A DNA stretch of 64,000 bases, taken from Acetobacteraceae bacterium. Its GTDB lineage: Bacteria > Pseudomonadota > Alphaproteobacteria > Acetobacterales > Acetobacteraceae. Shown here one piece after another: positions 18,947-28,678 of this stretch. Every line of letters starts with the position of its first letter. The stretch's first letter is position 1. The stretch is from assembly GCA_003164135.1 (NCBI GenBank), contig PLSD01000039.1, positions 18,252-82,251 of the forward strand, read 5' to 3'. The notes below the pieces were generated by a model. The model saw only the letters and a program-made list of their open reading frames with translations, made no database searches and had not been told where the DNA came from. Made by a program: the position numbers and the translations under genes.

Positions 18947-19672
18947 GTGACAGTGACAGCAACGCCTATCCCCATGCTGACCGACAATTATTCCTGGCTG
19001 CTGCGGGAATTGAGCACCGGCAAGGTCGCCATCGTGGACCCGGCGGCGGCGGAACCAGCCATCGCCGCCATCGAGGCCGCGGGCGGCCGCCTCGACTACA
19101 TTTTCCTCACCCACCATCACGGCGACCATATCGACGGCGTCCCGGCCCTGGTGGCACGCTATCATCCGGTGGTCGTGGGCAACGCGGCGGATGCGCACCG
19201 TCTGCCGAAACTCGACATCGCGGTGCACGAAGGCGACCAGGTGGAGTTCGGCGCCGCAAAACTGCGGGTCATCGCCGTGCCTGGCCACACGCTGGGCCAC
19301 ATTGCCTATTACATCGCCGACGGCGGCATCCTGCTCCCCGGCGACACGCTGTTCAGCCTGGGCTGCGGCCGGCTGTTCGAGGGCACGCCCCAGGACATGT
19401 TCACCTCGCTGCAAAAACTATCGGCGCTGCCCGGCGAGACCCTGGTCTGCTGCGGGCATGAATACACCCAGTCCAACGCCAAATTCGCCCTCTCGGTGGA
19501 CCCGGACAACGAAGCGCTGCGCGAGCGCGCCGCGGCGGTAAACGCGCTGCGTGCCGCCGGACAGGCAACCGTGCCGGTCACGCTCGCCTCCGAGCGCGAC
19601 TGCAACCCGTTCCTGCGCGCCCCGGATGCCGCCAGTTTAGGCCGCCTGCGCGCCGCGAAAGATGTCTTCTAA
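18947..19672 (+). CDS. gloB: Hydroxyacylglutathione hydrolase (glyoxalase II)
   Basis: This 241-residue metallo-beta-lactamase-fold enzyme hydrolyses S-D-lactoylglutathione in methylglyoxal detoxification. The metal site THHHGDHIDG (55-64), the His in VPGHTLGH, the Asp in LLPGDTLF and the C-terminal CGHEYT are all present. The GTG start has AAGGAG ten bases upstream. A glutathione synthetase gene elsewhere in the window supports glutathione use. The TPR-sulfotransferase gene begins inside its last codons. Confidence 0.93.
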   Translation: MTVTATPIPMLTDNYSWLLRELSTGKVAIVDPAAAEPAIAAIEAAGGRLDYIFLTHHHGDHIDGVPALVARYHPVVVGNAADAHRLPKLDIAVHEGDQVEFGAAKLRVIAVPGHTLGHIAYYIADGGILLPGDTLFSLGCGRLFEGTPQDMFTSLQKLSALPGETLVCCGHEYTQSNAKFALSVDPDNEALRERAAAVNALRAAGQATVPVTLASERDCNPFLRAPDAASLGRLRAAKDVF

Positions 19673-21248
19673 TCCCATGAACAGGCAGGAACGCCGCCGC
19701 CTCGCTAAAACCACCCCGCCCAACAGCGCGGCACTGCTGGCGCAGGGGTTTAACGCGCAACAGCAAGGCAATCTCGCGGCGGCGGAAACCCTATACCGGC
19801 AGGTGCTGCAACAGGAACCCGCGCATTTCGATGCCACGCGCCTGCTTGGCGAACTGCTGCTCACCCGTGGCCAGCTCCGGGAGGCGATCGCCCTGCTGAA
19901 CCACCTCGCGGCGCAGCACCCGCGCAACTTCCTCGCGCATTACACGCTCGGCAACGCCTGCCGTCTGGCTGGACAGACTGATACGGCCATCGCCTGCTAC
20001 CAAAACGCCCTGTCCCTGAAACCCGGCTTTCCCGGCGCGCTGCACGGCCTGGGTCTCGCCCTGCGCCGCGCAGAGCGTGAGCGTGAGGCAGCCGCCAGTT
20101 TCCGCCAGGCGGTTGCAGCGGAACCCAACTGGGCCGAGGCCTGGAAAGACCTGGGACTGACCTTGGCGACGCTGGGCGAAATCCCAGAAGCCGAAGCCGC
20201 CCTCAAACGCGCCGTTACCCTGCAACCGGGCTTTGGTGAGGCGCAGCGCCACCTCGCAGCCATTCGCCGGGACCAGGCCACGGAAGCCGAAACGGCCGCG
20301 CTGATGGCCTGCGCCGCCGACCCGCGCCTGCCGCCCGAGGAGAAGATCGAGATATTGTTCACGCTCGGCCGTCAGGAGGACAAGGCCGGGCATTACGCCG
20401 CCGCCTTCAAGCATTTCGCCGCCGCCAACGCACTGCTGCGCGCCAGACAAACCCAATCCGGCATCCACTTCGACCGCGCCCGCCTGACCAGCGACATCGA
20501 CAAATTGATCGCCATTTTTTCTCCGGCCTTCTTCGCCGCCCGAACCGCAACCGGCAGATCATCGGAGGCGCCAGTCTTCATCGCCGGCATGCCGCGCGCC
20601 GGCTCCACCTTGTTCGAGCAGATCGCCGCCAGCCATTCCCAGGTTTTCGGCGCTGGCGAGTGCTTTGGCATCGGTGCCGCCGCTTCGCGCATCGGCTGGG
20701 CGCCGTCTCCCGCGTGGACACCGGAGAGCCTGCGCACCGAGGCCGAAACCTACCTGCGCACCCAGCAGGCAAAAGCCGGGAACGCCGCGCGCATCATCGA
20801 TAAAATGCCCGACAATATTTTCCAGCTCGGCCTCATTGCCACGCTGTTCCCGCAGGCCCGCGTCATCTTCTGCGCCCGCGACCCACGCGACACCATTATC
20901 TCCTGCTTCTTCCAGCACTTCTCCCAGCCGCTCGCCTACGACACGGACTTACAGGACTGCGCCTTCCGCCTACGTGAAATCGAGCGCCTGACCCGTCACT
21001 GGCAAAACGTACTGCCACTATGCCACATGACGCTTTCCTACGAGGCGCTGCTCGCTGACCCGCAAGCCGAATCCCGCGACCTCATCAGTTTCCTCGGGCT
21101 GGAATGGGAACCGCAATGCCTGGATTTCCACCTGAGCGCGCGCGCCGTCCGCACCGCCAGTTGGGCCCAGGTCCGCCAACCGCTCTACCAGACCGCCGCC
21201 GGGCGCTGGCGCAACTATGAGCCGCACCTGAAAGACCTGCAGCTCTAA
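19662..21248 (+). CDS. TPR-repeat sulfotransferase
   Basis: This 528-residue protein has four to five TPR repeats in residues 20-210 (for example AAAETLYRQVLQQEPAHFDA) and a C-terminal sulfotransferase domain. The 5'-phosphosulfate loop FIAGMPRAGSTLFEQ lies near 306-320 and the 3'-phosphate element FCARDPRDTIISCFF further on. Such proteins are inferred to sulfate proteins or glycans with PAPS; the acceptor is unknown. It overlaps gloB by 11 bases but has no clear functional link to it. Confidence 0.87.
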   Translation: MSSNPMNRQERRRLAKTTPPNSAALLAQGFNAQQQGNLAAAETLYRQVLQQEPAHFDATRLLGELLLTRGQLREAIALLNHLAAQHPRNFLAHYTLGNACRLAGQTDTAIACYQNALSLKPGFPGALHGLGLALRRAEREREAAASFRQAVAAEPNWAEAWKDLGLTLATLGEIPEAEAALKRAVTLQPGFGEAQRHLAAIRRDQATEAETAALMACAADPRLPPEEKIEILFTLGRQEDKAGHYAAAFKHFAAANALLRARQTQSGIHFDRARLTSDIDKLIAIFSPAFFAARTATGRSSEAPVFIAGMPRAGSTLFEQIAASHSQVFGAGECFGIGAAASRIGWAPSPAWTPESLRTEAETYLRTQQAKAGNAARIIDKMPDNIFQLGLIATLFPQARVIFCARDPRDTIISCFFQHFSQPLAYDTDLQDCAFRLREIERLTRHWQNVLPLCHMTLSYEALLADPQAESRDLISFLGLEWEPQCLDFHLSARAVRTASWAQVRQPLYQTAAGRWRNYEPHLKDLQL

Positions 21249-21332
21249 CCTGTCCTCCGGGGGGTTTGCCCTGGCCGGAACTTCTGACTAAGTCCCGGCC
21301 CAGAACGAACATCGCAAAAAGGGACCACGCAG

Positions 21333-22514
21333 ATGCAAGACGTCTTCATCCTCTCCGGCCAGCGCACCGCCATCGGCGACTTCGGCAAAAGCCTGAAAGA
21401 CATCCCACCGACCAAACTGGCGGAAATCGCCATCCGTGCCGCCATCGCCAAAAGTGGCGTTGAAGCCGCGGAAATCCAGAACGTCGTGATGGGCACCGTG
21501 ATCTACACCGAACCACGCGACACCTACCTCTCGCGCGTCTCCTCGCTGGACGCCGGCGTGCCGGTCGGCACCCCGGCCATGAATGTCAACCGCCTCTGCG
21601 GCTCGGGCCTGCAAGCCATCATCTCCGCCGCGCAAAGCATCATGCTGGGCGATTCCTCGCTCGCCGTCGCCGGCGGCGCTGAATCCATGAGCCGTGGCGG
21701 CTACCTGCTCCCCTCCGGCCGCTGGGGTGCCCGCCTCGGCGACGGCCAGATCATCGACATGGTCGTCGGTACCCTCAACGACCCCTTCGGTGCCGGCCAC
21801 ATGGGCATCACCGCTGAAACCGTCGCCGCCCGCTACGGCATCACCCGCGAGGCGCAGGACACATTCGCCGTCGAATCCCACCGCCGCGCGGCCCTCGCCA
21901 TCGCCGAAGGCCGTTTCAAATCGCAGATCACCCCGGTTGAACTCGCGTCGCGCAAAGGCACCACATTGTTCGAAACCGACGAACATCCGCGCGCCGAGAC
22001 CAGCCTGGAAAGCCTGGGCACCCTGAAAGCCGCCTTCCAGAAAGGCGGCACTGTTACCGCCGGCAACGCCTCCTCCCTCAACGACGGCGCCGCCGCCGTG
22101 GTTCTGGCCTCCGGCGCCGAGGTCTCCCGCCGCAACGCCAAACCCCTGGCCCGCCTTGTCTCCTACGGTCACGCCGGCGTCGAACCCGGCGTCATGGGTC
22201 TCGGCCCCATCCCCGCCTCGCAAATCGCCCTGAAAAAAGCCGGCCTCACCATCGCCGACATCGACGTCATCGAAGCCAACGAAGCCTTCGCCGCCCAGGC
22301 CTGCGCCGTCGCCCACGAACTCGGCTTCCCGCCCGAAAAAGTAAACCCCAACGGCGGCGCCGTCGCCCTGGGCCACCCCGTCGGTGCGTCGGGCGCCATC
22401 ATCACCATCAAAGCCCTCTACGAGCTCCAACGCACCCAAACCCGCTACGCCCTCGTCACCATGTGCATCGGCGGCGGCCAAGGCATCGCCGCCATCTTCG
22501 AGCGCGTAGCCTGA
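21333..22514 (+). CDS. Acetyl-CoA acetyltransferase (biosynthetic-type thiolase)
   Basis: This 393-residue thiolase condenses two acetyl-CoA to acetoacetyl-CoA or runs the reverse. The catalytic residues fall exactly at Cys89 (NRLCGSG), His348 (ALGHPVGASG) and Cys378 (CIGGGQG), the classical pattern, with the conserved NEAFAAQA. It converges on a PHA synthase gene, so a PhaA role in polyhydroxybutyrate synthesis is plausible, but no reductase (phaB) is beside it. A strong shared hairpin separates the two genes. Confidence 0.92.
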   Translation: MQDVFILSGQRTAIGDFGKSLKDIPPTKLAEIAIRAAIAKSGVEAAEIQNVVMGTVIYTEPRDTYLSRVSSLDAGVPVGTPAMNVNRLCGSGLQAIISAAQSIMLGDSSLAVAGGAESMSRGGYLLPSGRWGARLGDGQIIDMVVGTLNDPFGAGHMGITAETVAARYGITREAQDTFAVESHRRAALAIAEGRFKSQITPVELASRKGTTLFETDEHPRAETSLESLGTLKAAFQKGGTVTAGNASSLNDGAAAVVLASGAEVSRRNAKPLARLVSYGHAGVEPGVMGLGPIPASQIALKKAGLTIADIDVIEANEAFAAQACAVAHELGFPPEKVNPNGGAVALGHPVGASGAIITIKALYELQRTQTRYALVTMCIGGGQGIAAIFERVA

Positions 22515-22533
22515 CGAGGACTGGGGGTAGTTA

Positions 22534-22566
22534 GTAAGTCCAAGGGGCAGAGCCCCTTGGACTTAC
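22534..22566. terminator. Long GTAAG...CTTAC hairpin between thiolase and phaC
   Basis: A perfect 15-base stem, GTAAGTCCAAGGGGC against its complement with a three-base loop, sits between convergent genes. It is clearly related in sequence to the hairpin at 7384 and may end transcription in both directions; no long T-run follows on either side. Confidence 0.7.
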
Positions 22567-22592
22567 CTTGCTAAATCCCAGCCCCGCCGGGC

Positions 22593-24380
22593 CTATTGCA
22601 TGCGGACGTAGGAACCGGGAGCGGCTTCGATAACCGGCAGCTTGCCCGTCCCCGGAGCACGCGCCGGCACTTTTGCACCGCCGTTATTGGCGACCAGCCA
22701 CTGTTGCCAGTTCGGCCACCATGAGCCCTCGTGTTTCTTCGCGCCGTCAAACCATTCCTGCGGCGTTTCGGGTAGCTCGTCGTTCACCCAGTAGCCATGC
22801 TTATTTGCGGCCGGCGGGTTGACCAACCCGGCGTTATGCCCGGAGCCGCCGAGCACGAAGCGGGATTTGCCGCCGAAGAGTTTGGCGCCGTCGTAGGTTG
22901 CCTGCCAGGCGGACACATGGTCGTCCTTCAGGGAGATCACCGTAACCGGCACTTTCACTTTGCCGAGGTCGATTGGTGTGCCGTTAATCACCACGCCGCC
23001 CGGCTGGTGCAGCAGATTTTCGCGGATCATCGCCCGGGCGTATTCCAGCAGGAAGGCTTTGGGGATATGCGCGCCGTCGGCGAACCAGAACAGCAGGTCG
23101 GAGGCAGGTGCCACGCGGTCCATCAGGTAGTGGTTCACCACCGAGGACCAGATCAGGTCGTTCGACCGCACCACGCTGAACAGAGCCTGCAATTTATCCG
23201 CATCCATCACCCCGGCTTCGTCCAGGTGCGTCTCGAACGCCTCGAAATGTGATTTCTCGTAGAACGCGCTCCATTCGCCGGAATGGGTGGTGTCCAGCAA
23301 CGTGCCGATGACGGTTACGGTACCCATGCGGTTCCCCTGCTTGGTGGCTGCTAGGTATCCGGCGGTCATGGAAAGCAGCACGCCGCCCATGCAGAAGGCG
23401 AAGCAGTCCACCGTGGTCTCGCCGGTCGCGAGTTCAATGGCATCAAGTGCGGCAATCGGCCCCTGGCGGAGGTAGTCCCACATGCCTTTATAGGCGAGGC
23501 TCTGCCCCGGGTTGACCCAGGAGATGACGAACACGGTATGCCCCTGGTCAACGAGCCATTTGATCAGGCTGGATTTTGGTTGCAGGTCAAGAATATAATA
23601 TTTGTTGACCAGCGGTGGCACGTACATAATCGGCCGCTTGTAGACCGTTTCGGTCGTGGGTATGTACTGGATCAGCTGCATCATCTCGTTCTGGAAGATG
23701 ATGCTCCCCGGCGTCGCGGCGATGTTCACGCCGAGTTCAAAATTGTCCTCCGCGCGGCGTTTCACCAGGCCGCTGGGCGAGGCCGCGTCGGCGAGCAGGT
23801 TGGCGTAGCCTGAAAGCAGGCTAACACCGCCGGTCTCGAACGCCTTGCGGATCGCCTCCGGATTGGTGAATGCGAAGTTCGCCGGCGAGAGCGCATTGAT
23901 GAACTGGCGCGCATAAAAATCGGCGCGGATGCGGGCCGGTGGGTCCAACTCGCTGGAGGCAACGGTTTCCAGAATCTGCCGGCTGGCAAGCAGGTACGCT
24001 TGCTTTAGGTAATCGAACGGCGGCAACTCGTTCCAACCGGCCTCATTAAAGCGGCGGTCGCTGCGCTCAGGCGCAATCACCGGCTCACGTTTTTCGCCAA
24101 AGGCGCGGGCCGCCGTGGTGGTCCACAAATCCGACCATTCCTTGAAAAACTTCTGCTGCGCCGAAAACATCTGCGTGGGGTTGGCCAGCACCGTTGCCGT
24201 CAGGTCGGAGAACGCGCGCATCGGCGCCAGGGGATCGTAGGGCAGGGCGGTTTTTTTGCCAGTGTGCTTTTTCGCGGTCGATTGCAGCGCATCCAGACCG
24301 TTGGTGAAGATGCGCATCCAGGTGGTGGCGAGTTCCTGCGGGTCCGCGAGCTTTACCTGGAATTCTTCCGGTTTGGTCAT
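22593..24380 (-). CDS. phaC: Class I poly(3-hydroxyalkanoate) synthase
   Basis: This 595-residue enzyme polymerises 3-hydroxyacyl-CoA into storage polyester. It has the N-terminal PhaC domain, the alpha/beta-hydrolase core, the nucleophile Cys330 in FAFCMGG, an Asp in SLKDDHVSAW and the catalytic His in GGSGHNAGLVNPP. The lipase-like box reads A-x-C-x-G-G; most synthases have Gly at the first place. Residues such as SWVNPGQSLA are class I hallmarks. It converges on the thiolase gene and precedes no obvious phasin gene. Confidence 0.94.
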   Translation of the reverse strand: MTKPEEFQVKLADPQELATTWMRIFTNGLDALQSTAKKHTGKKTALPYDPLAPMRAFSDLTATVLANPTQMFSAQQKFFKEWSDLWTTTAARAFGEKREPVIAPERSDRRFNEAGWNELPPFDYLKQAYLLASRQILETVASSELDPPARIRADFYARQFINALSPANFAFTNPEAIRKAFETGGVSLLSGYANLLADAASPSGLVKRRAEDNFELGVNIAATPGSIIFQNEMMQLIQYIPTTETVYKRPIMYVPPLVNKYYILDLQPKSSLIKWLVDQGHTVFVISWVNPGQSLAYKGMWDYLRQGPIAALDAIELATGETTVDCFAFCMGGVLLSMTAGYLAATKQGNRMGTVTVIGTLLDTTHSGEWSAFYEKSHFEAFETHLDEAGVMDADKLQALFSVVRSNDLIWSSVVNHYLMDRVAPASDLLFWFADGAHIPKAFLLEYARAMIRENLLHQPGGVVINGTPIDLGKVKVPVTVISLKDDHVSAWQATYDGAKLFGGKSRFVLGGSGHNAGLVNPPAANKHGYWVNDELPETPQEWFDGAKKHEGSWWPNWQQWLVANNGGAKVPARAPGTGKLPVIEAAPGSYVRMQ

Positions 24381-24432
24381 GCCTCAAATCCCCTTGCATC
24401 TCGGCCGGTTGAAATACCCGCCTGTTGTCACT

Positions 24433-25434
24433 CTAGCCGCGGGCCAAGAACCCGACTAGCCGTTCCGCTTCGTCCACAATCGGGTTGGCGATGGCCGCCG
24501 CACGCCGTGCCCCTGATTGCAGAATATGGTCCAGATGCGCCGGCTCTGCCAGCAGATCCTGCGCGCGGGCGTTGATCGGCGCCAGATGCGCCACCAGCGC
24601 CTCCACCAGCCTCTCCTTGAACGGGCCAAACCCGGAACCGGCGAACTCCGCCAGCACGGCGGCAGTTTTTTGCCCCGTCATGGCGGCGTAGATACCCACC
24701 AGGTTCGCGGCCTCCGCCCGTCCGGCCAGCCCCTCCACCGTTTCGGGCAGCGGCTCCGGGTCGGTCTTGGCGCGGCGGATTTTTTGCGCAATCGCATCGA
24801 CATCGTCGGTCAGATTGATCCGGCTCTGGTCCGAGGCCTCGGATTTGGACATTTTTTTGGCGCCATCGCGCAAGGACATCACCCGCGCGGTTTCGGGCAG
24901 AATCAGCGGCTCGATGCGCGGGAAGAATTCCACGCCGAAATCATGGTTGAATTTCTCGGCGATGTCGTTGGCGAGTTCCAGGTGCTGGCGCTGGTCATCG
25001 CCCACCGGCACTTGCGTGGCGTGGTAGGCGTGAATGTCGGCGGCCATGAGGTTGGGGTAGACGAACAGGCCGGTGGAAACCGCCTCGCGGTCCTTGCCGG
25101 CTTTGTCCTTGAACTGCGTCATCCGGCTGAGCCAGCCAAAGCGCGCGACGCAGTTGAAAATCCACGCCAGGCGCGCATGCGCGTGCACGGCGGATTGGTG
25201 GAACAGGATGTTCTGCTCCGGGTCGATGCCGCAGGCGATCAAGATCGCGGCGTTCACCCGTGTCTGTTCCCGCAGCAACACCGGGTTTTGCGCCACGGTG
25301 ATGGCATGGAGGTCCACCAGGCAGAACACACATTCGTTGCCTTCCTGTAGTTTTACCCAGTTTTGCACGGCGCCAAGATAGTTGCCGAGATGCGCGATGC
25401 CAGTGGGCTGAATGCCGGAGAATATACGTGCCAT
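24433..25434 (-). CDS. trpS: Tryptophanyl-tRNA synthetase
   Basis: This 333-residue class I synthetase charges tRNA-Trp. The HIGH-type motif appears in [13 protein letters not shown] and the second signature in [21 protein letters not shown] is typical of bacterial TrpS. Length is normal. It lies 31 bases downstream of murJ on the same strand and is probably co-transcribed with it. Confidence 0.96.
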   Translation of the reverse strand: MARIFSGIQPTGIAHLGNYLGAVQNWVKLQEGNECVFCLVDLHAITVAQNPVLLREQTRVNAAILIACGIDPEQNILFHQSAVHAHARLAWIFNCVARFGWLSRMTQFKDKAGKDREAVSTGLFVYPNLMAADIHAYHATQVPVGDDQRQHLELANDIAEKFNHDFGVEFFPRIEPLILPETARVMSLRDGAKKMSKSEASDQSRINLTDDVDAIAQKIRRAKTDPEPLPETVEGLAGRAEAANLVGIYAAMTGQKTAAVLAEFAGSGFGPFKERLVEALVAHLAPINARAQDLLAEPAHLDHILQSGARRAAAIANPIVDEAERLVGFLARG

Positions 25435-25465
25435 AGGCGCTACGTCGCGCGGTTTTTTGCCCCGG

Positions 25466-27019
25466 TCAACCGGGCGCCGGTTTCCGCCGCCGGCGTCTCA
25501 GCAACGCCATCAGTTCGGAGAGATCGAACGCCCGCAGCAAAATCCCGGAGCCGCCGTAAGCAACGCCCCCCACCAGCGTAAGCAGCAAAAATTGCGGAAT
25601 GGTGGTTTTGCCGAGCGGGAGGATAAAAACCTCGGTCGCATATAGGGCGGCCGCCATGATCGCCCCGGCCAACAGAATCCGCGGCACCCGGTGCCGGGCG
25701 GGCATGTCCAGCACAAAATGCCCGCGCCGGTGCAGCAGGTACAGCAATACGGCGGCGTTGAAGGCGGAGGACAGGCTGGTCGCCAGCGCCGGGCCGACGG
25801 CTTGCAGCGGATGCATGAACACCAAATTCATGCACAGGTTCAGCAGCACCGCGACGACGCCGATCTTCAAGGGCGTCACCGTATCCCCGCGCGCGAAAAA
25901 GCCGGGGGTGAGCACTTTCACCAGCGCGAACACCGGCAGCCCGAGCGCGAAGGCCGCCAGCGAATTCCCCGCCAGCACCGCCGTATGCAGCGAAAACGCG
26001 CCGCGCACGAATAGCACATCCATCACCTGCCGCCCCGCGACCGAAAGCCCGATGGCCGCCGGCAGGGTCAGCATCAGCACCCCCTCCAGCGCCCGGTTAA
26101 GCGAGGACAGCGCCTGATTCTCCTCGCCCAGCGCGATATGCCGTGTAATCGCTGGCAGCAGCGCGGTTCCGGCGGCGGTGCCGATGACACCCAGCGGCAA
26201 CTGGTTCACCCGGTCGGCATAATACAAAATGGAAACCGACCCCGCCGGCAGCAGCGTGCCGATGATAATGTCGATGGACACATTCAGCTGCGTGACGCCG
26301 GCGCCGACCAAGCCCGGCGCCATGCGGCGGAACAGCGTCTTCATGCGTGGCGTTAGCCTTGGCTTCGGCACCGTGATGCGCATGCCCGCGCGCCGCATCG
26401 CCCAGATCAGCAGACCCATTTGGGCGACGCCGGAAACAGTGACGCCCCAGGCCAGCGCATAGCCAGGGTTGGGCGTGTAGCGGCTCAACCCCAGCATGAA
26501 GGCGATGGAGAATGCGTTGAACAGCAAGGGCGCGGCGGCGGCGGCGGCAAACCGCCCCATCGCGTTCAGCACGCCCGAGAACAGTGCCGTCAGGCAAACG
26601 AAAAACAGGTACGGAAACATGATCCGCGTCAGCACCACCGCCAACGCAAACTTGCCGTGATTCCCGGCAAACCCCGGCGCCAGCACATACAGCAGCCAGG
26701 GCATGAAAATCTCGCCCAGCACGGTAATGCCGCCGAGCCAGAAGATCATCACCGCCGTCGCCTCCTCGGCGAAGCCCGTGGCGGCATCCATGCCTTGCGT
26801 GTGCAAAATGGTGGAAATCGAGGGCACGAAGGCGGCATTGAACGCGCCCTCGCCAAACAACCGCCGAAAAAGGTTCGGCAGCCGCAGTGCCACGAAAAAC
26901 GCATCCGCCACCGGCCCGGTGCCCAGAATCGCGGCGATGAGAATATCCCGGACGAAGCCCAGAATGCGGCTCGCCATCGTCCACACCCCGACCGTAAAGG
27001 CACCGCGCATCATGGGCAT
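25466..27019 (-). CDS. murJ: Lipid II flippase MurJ
   Basis: This 517-residue inner-membrane protein of the MOP superfamily has about 14 hydrophobic helices and the MurJ N-terminus [17 protein letters not shown] followed by [27 protein letters not shown]-type sequence. It moves lipid II across the membrane for peptidoglycan synthesis. It lies between a CHAP lipoprotein gene and trpS on the same strand, forming a cell-wall flavoured cluster. Confidence 0.95.
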   Translation of the reverse strand: MPMMRGAFTVGVWTMASRILGFVRDILIAAILGTGPVADAFFVALRLPNLFRRLFGEGAFNAAFVPSISTILHTQGMDAATGFAEEATAVMIFWLGGITVLGEIFMPWLLYVLAPGFAGNHGKFALAVVLTRIMFPYLFFVCLTALFSGVLNAMGRFAAAAAAPLLFNAFSIAFMLGLSRYTPNPGYALAWGVTVSGVAQMGLLIWAMRRAGMRITVPKPRLTPRMKTLFRRMAPGLVGAGVTQLNVSIDIIIGTLLPAGSVSILYYADRVNQLPLGVIGTAAGTALLPAITRHIALGEENQALSSLNRALEGVLMLTLPAAIGLSVAGRQVMDVLFVRGAFSLHTAVLAGNSLAAFALGLPVFALVKVLTPGFFARGDTVTPLKIGVVAVLLNLCMNLVFMHPLQAVGPALATSLSSAFNAAVLLYLLHRRGHFVLDMPARHRVPRILLAGAIMAAALYATEVFILPLGKTTIPQFLLLTLVGGVAYGGSGILLRAFDLSELMALLRRRRRKPAPG

Positions 27020-27031
27020 CGCTCTATCTTA

Positions 27032-27493
27032 TTAGTTGGGCAGGATAAACCCATAGGTGGGATATACCGTATGGCCCATCCCATGCGCCGGCTCGTACCA
27101 CACCCGCACGCGCGTCCAGTCGTTATCGGCGGAAACGTCCACCACCGGCTGGTCATGCTCGATGCGGCGCGGCAGCCAGTTGGACTGCGTCACCAGAATT
27201 TTCCGCTGCCCCTGCACCGCGGTCACCACCGCCAGATGCCCCACATGCATGTCCCCATGCGGCACAAACACCAGCACGGCTCGTGCCTCGGGCTTATGGC
27301 TGCGCGGGTAAACGCCATCGGCCTCGCTCCACCATTCATAGGCATTGCCGCTGAGCTGAACACCCGAGACTTCCCGCGCATACGGCACGCAGGTCAAATG
27401 CGTCGCCGTGCCGACATGGTTGGGTGATTCCATGCGCGGCCCCGCGCAGGCAACCAGCGCCACGCAGAGCAGCAGCGGCCGCAGGCGCATCAT
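27032..27493 (-). CDS. CHAP-domain lipoprotein
   Basis: This 153-residue protein has a lipoprotein signal with the lipobox LVAC (Cys16) and a CHAP cysteine-peptidase domain: catalytic Cys35 in CVPYAREVSG and His86 in HVGHLAVVT. CHAP enzymes cut peptidoglycan stem peptides or cross-bridges. The ATG at 27493 overlaps the stop of the solute-binding protein gene (ATGA). It lies 12 bases upstream of murJ, which fits a cell-wall role. A paralogue with the same CVPYAREVS motif is at 31142. Confidence 0.85.
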   Translation of the reverse strand: MMRLRPLLLCVALVACAGPRMESPNHVGTATHLTCVPYAREVSGVQLSGNAYEWWSEADGVYPRSHKPEARAVLVFVPHGDMHVGHLAVVTAVQGQRKILVTQSNWLPRRIEHDQPVVDVSADNDWTRVRVWYEPAHGMGHTVYPTYGFILPN

Positions 27494-28632
27494 GCCGGCC
27501 CAAGCGCCTGACCCCGCCACTGTTGCAGCGTCACAAAACTGCGTGTGTTCTGCCCTGTATGGTCGAACGCCACACCGAACCCGTTCTCCAGCCCGCCCAG
27601 AGGAATATCCGTCTTGCGCAGCGCATCGAGAAATTTGGCCGCGCTGCCGCCCTGTGCGTTCAGCGTGTCGAACACCAGTTTCGCACCCGCATAGGCTGTC
27701 AGGCTGTCCGCCCCGCGCGGCGGGTTGCCGTATTTGGCCTGATAAGCATACGCGATCCCCACCGCCCCCGCCGGGTAGAACGGCGCGCCGATTACCATCG
27801 TTCCATCAAACACCGCGCCCAGCGCATCGGCCGTCTCGCGCAGCAAATAACCGTTGTCGCAGCCGATCACCGTACCCGGCCGCCAGCCCTGCACCTGCAT
27901 GGCCAGGTAAAACCCCAGCACATCCGCCGGCCCGCCCGCATGCAGCACCACATCCACCCCGGCGCGTTTGAGCCGGCCAACCGGGTCGTACAAATCGGGC
28001 ACATCCTCGGGGTAGCCAATGGCCAGCAACACGGGGACTTTCGCGGCGTTGAGTGCCGCAATCGCCGCCGCCGCAATTGCCCCCCCGGTGGCCCCGGTGT
28101 TGAACAACAGCCCGATCTTCCGGCCCGCAAACCGGCTCTGGATCGTGCTCGCCGCCAGATTTCCCATCATGCCCGTAGTTGGTCCGGTGCGGAGCAGGAA
28201 TTTGAACCCCCGCGCGGTGATGCCGTCGGCCGGCGCGTTCAGTTCAATATAAGGTGTCTGCGCCAGCTCCGCCGCCGCCGACCCAGGGTAGGAGAGCGCT
28301 GAAGCCCCCGTGCCGAGCACCGCATTGGCATGGCTGCCGGTAATCAACCCGTTCACGCCCGCCCCCACATGGCTCTGGTCCACGGCATCCACCGCCACCA
28401 GCGCCACGGGCTGCCCGGCAACGCCACCGGCCCCGTTCACCGCATCGGCGGCGAGCTGAATGCCGCGCAGGCACTCGTCCCCTGTCAGCGACAAATCGCC
28501 CGAGAGCGGCAACGCAATGCCAATTACCGGCGGCGCGGCGGATTTTGCCGGGGCGTCACTGGCCCTGGCGCGGCCCACGGCGAAGCTGGTTGTAAGGGCA
28601 GTAAGCAAAAAGCGGCGGGTAGGGTATGACAT
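27490..28632 (-). CDS. Branched-chain-type ABC solute-binding protein (LivK-like)
   Basis: This protein of about 380 residues has a twin-arginine-like signal (TRRFLLTALTTSFAVGRARA) and a type I periplasmic-binding fold: GIALPLSGDLSLTG at the start and VDVVLHAGGPADVLGF later. Such proteins bind amino acids or small organic acids, or act as LpoA-like envelope factors when found without permease genes. No permease or ATPase genes are nearby, and the next genes are a CHAP peptidase and murJ, so a cell-wall role is possible. The ATG at 28632 is chosen over a TTG at 28641. Confidence 0.8.
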   Translation of the reverse strand: MSYPTRRFLLTALTTSFAVGRARASDAPAKSAAPPVIGIALPLSGDLSLTGDECLRGIQLAADAVNGAGGVAGQPVALVAVDAVDQSHVGAGVNGLITGSHANAVLGTGASALSYPGSAAAELAQTPYIELNAPADGITARGFKFLLRTGPTTGMMGNLAASTIQSRFAGRKIGLLFNTGATGGAIAAAAIAALNAAKVPVLLAIGYPEDVPDLYDPVGRLKRAGVDVVLHAGGPADVLGFYLAMQVQGWRPGTVIGCDNGYLLRETADALGAVFDGTMVIGAPFYPAGAVGIAYAYQAKYGNPPRGADSLTAYAGAKLVFDTLNAQGGSAAKFLDALRKTDIPLGGLENGFGVAFDHTGQNTRSFVTLQQWRGQALGPA

Positions 28633-28678
28633 TGGCTGCAAACTGACATTTGGCTACAACCCCGGCAAGGTGACATAG

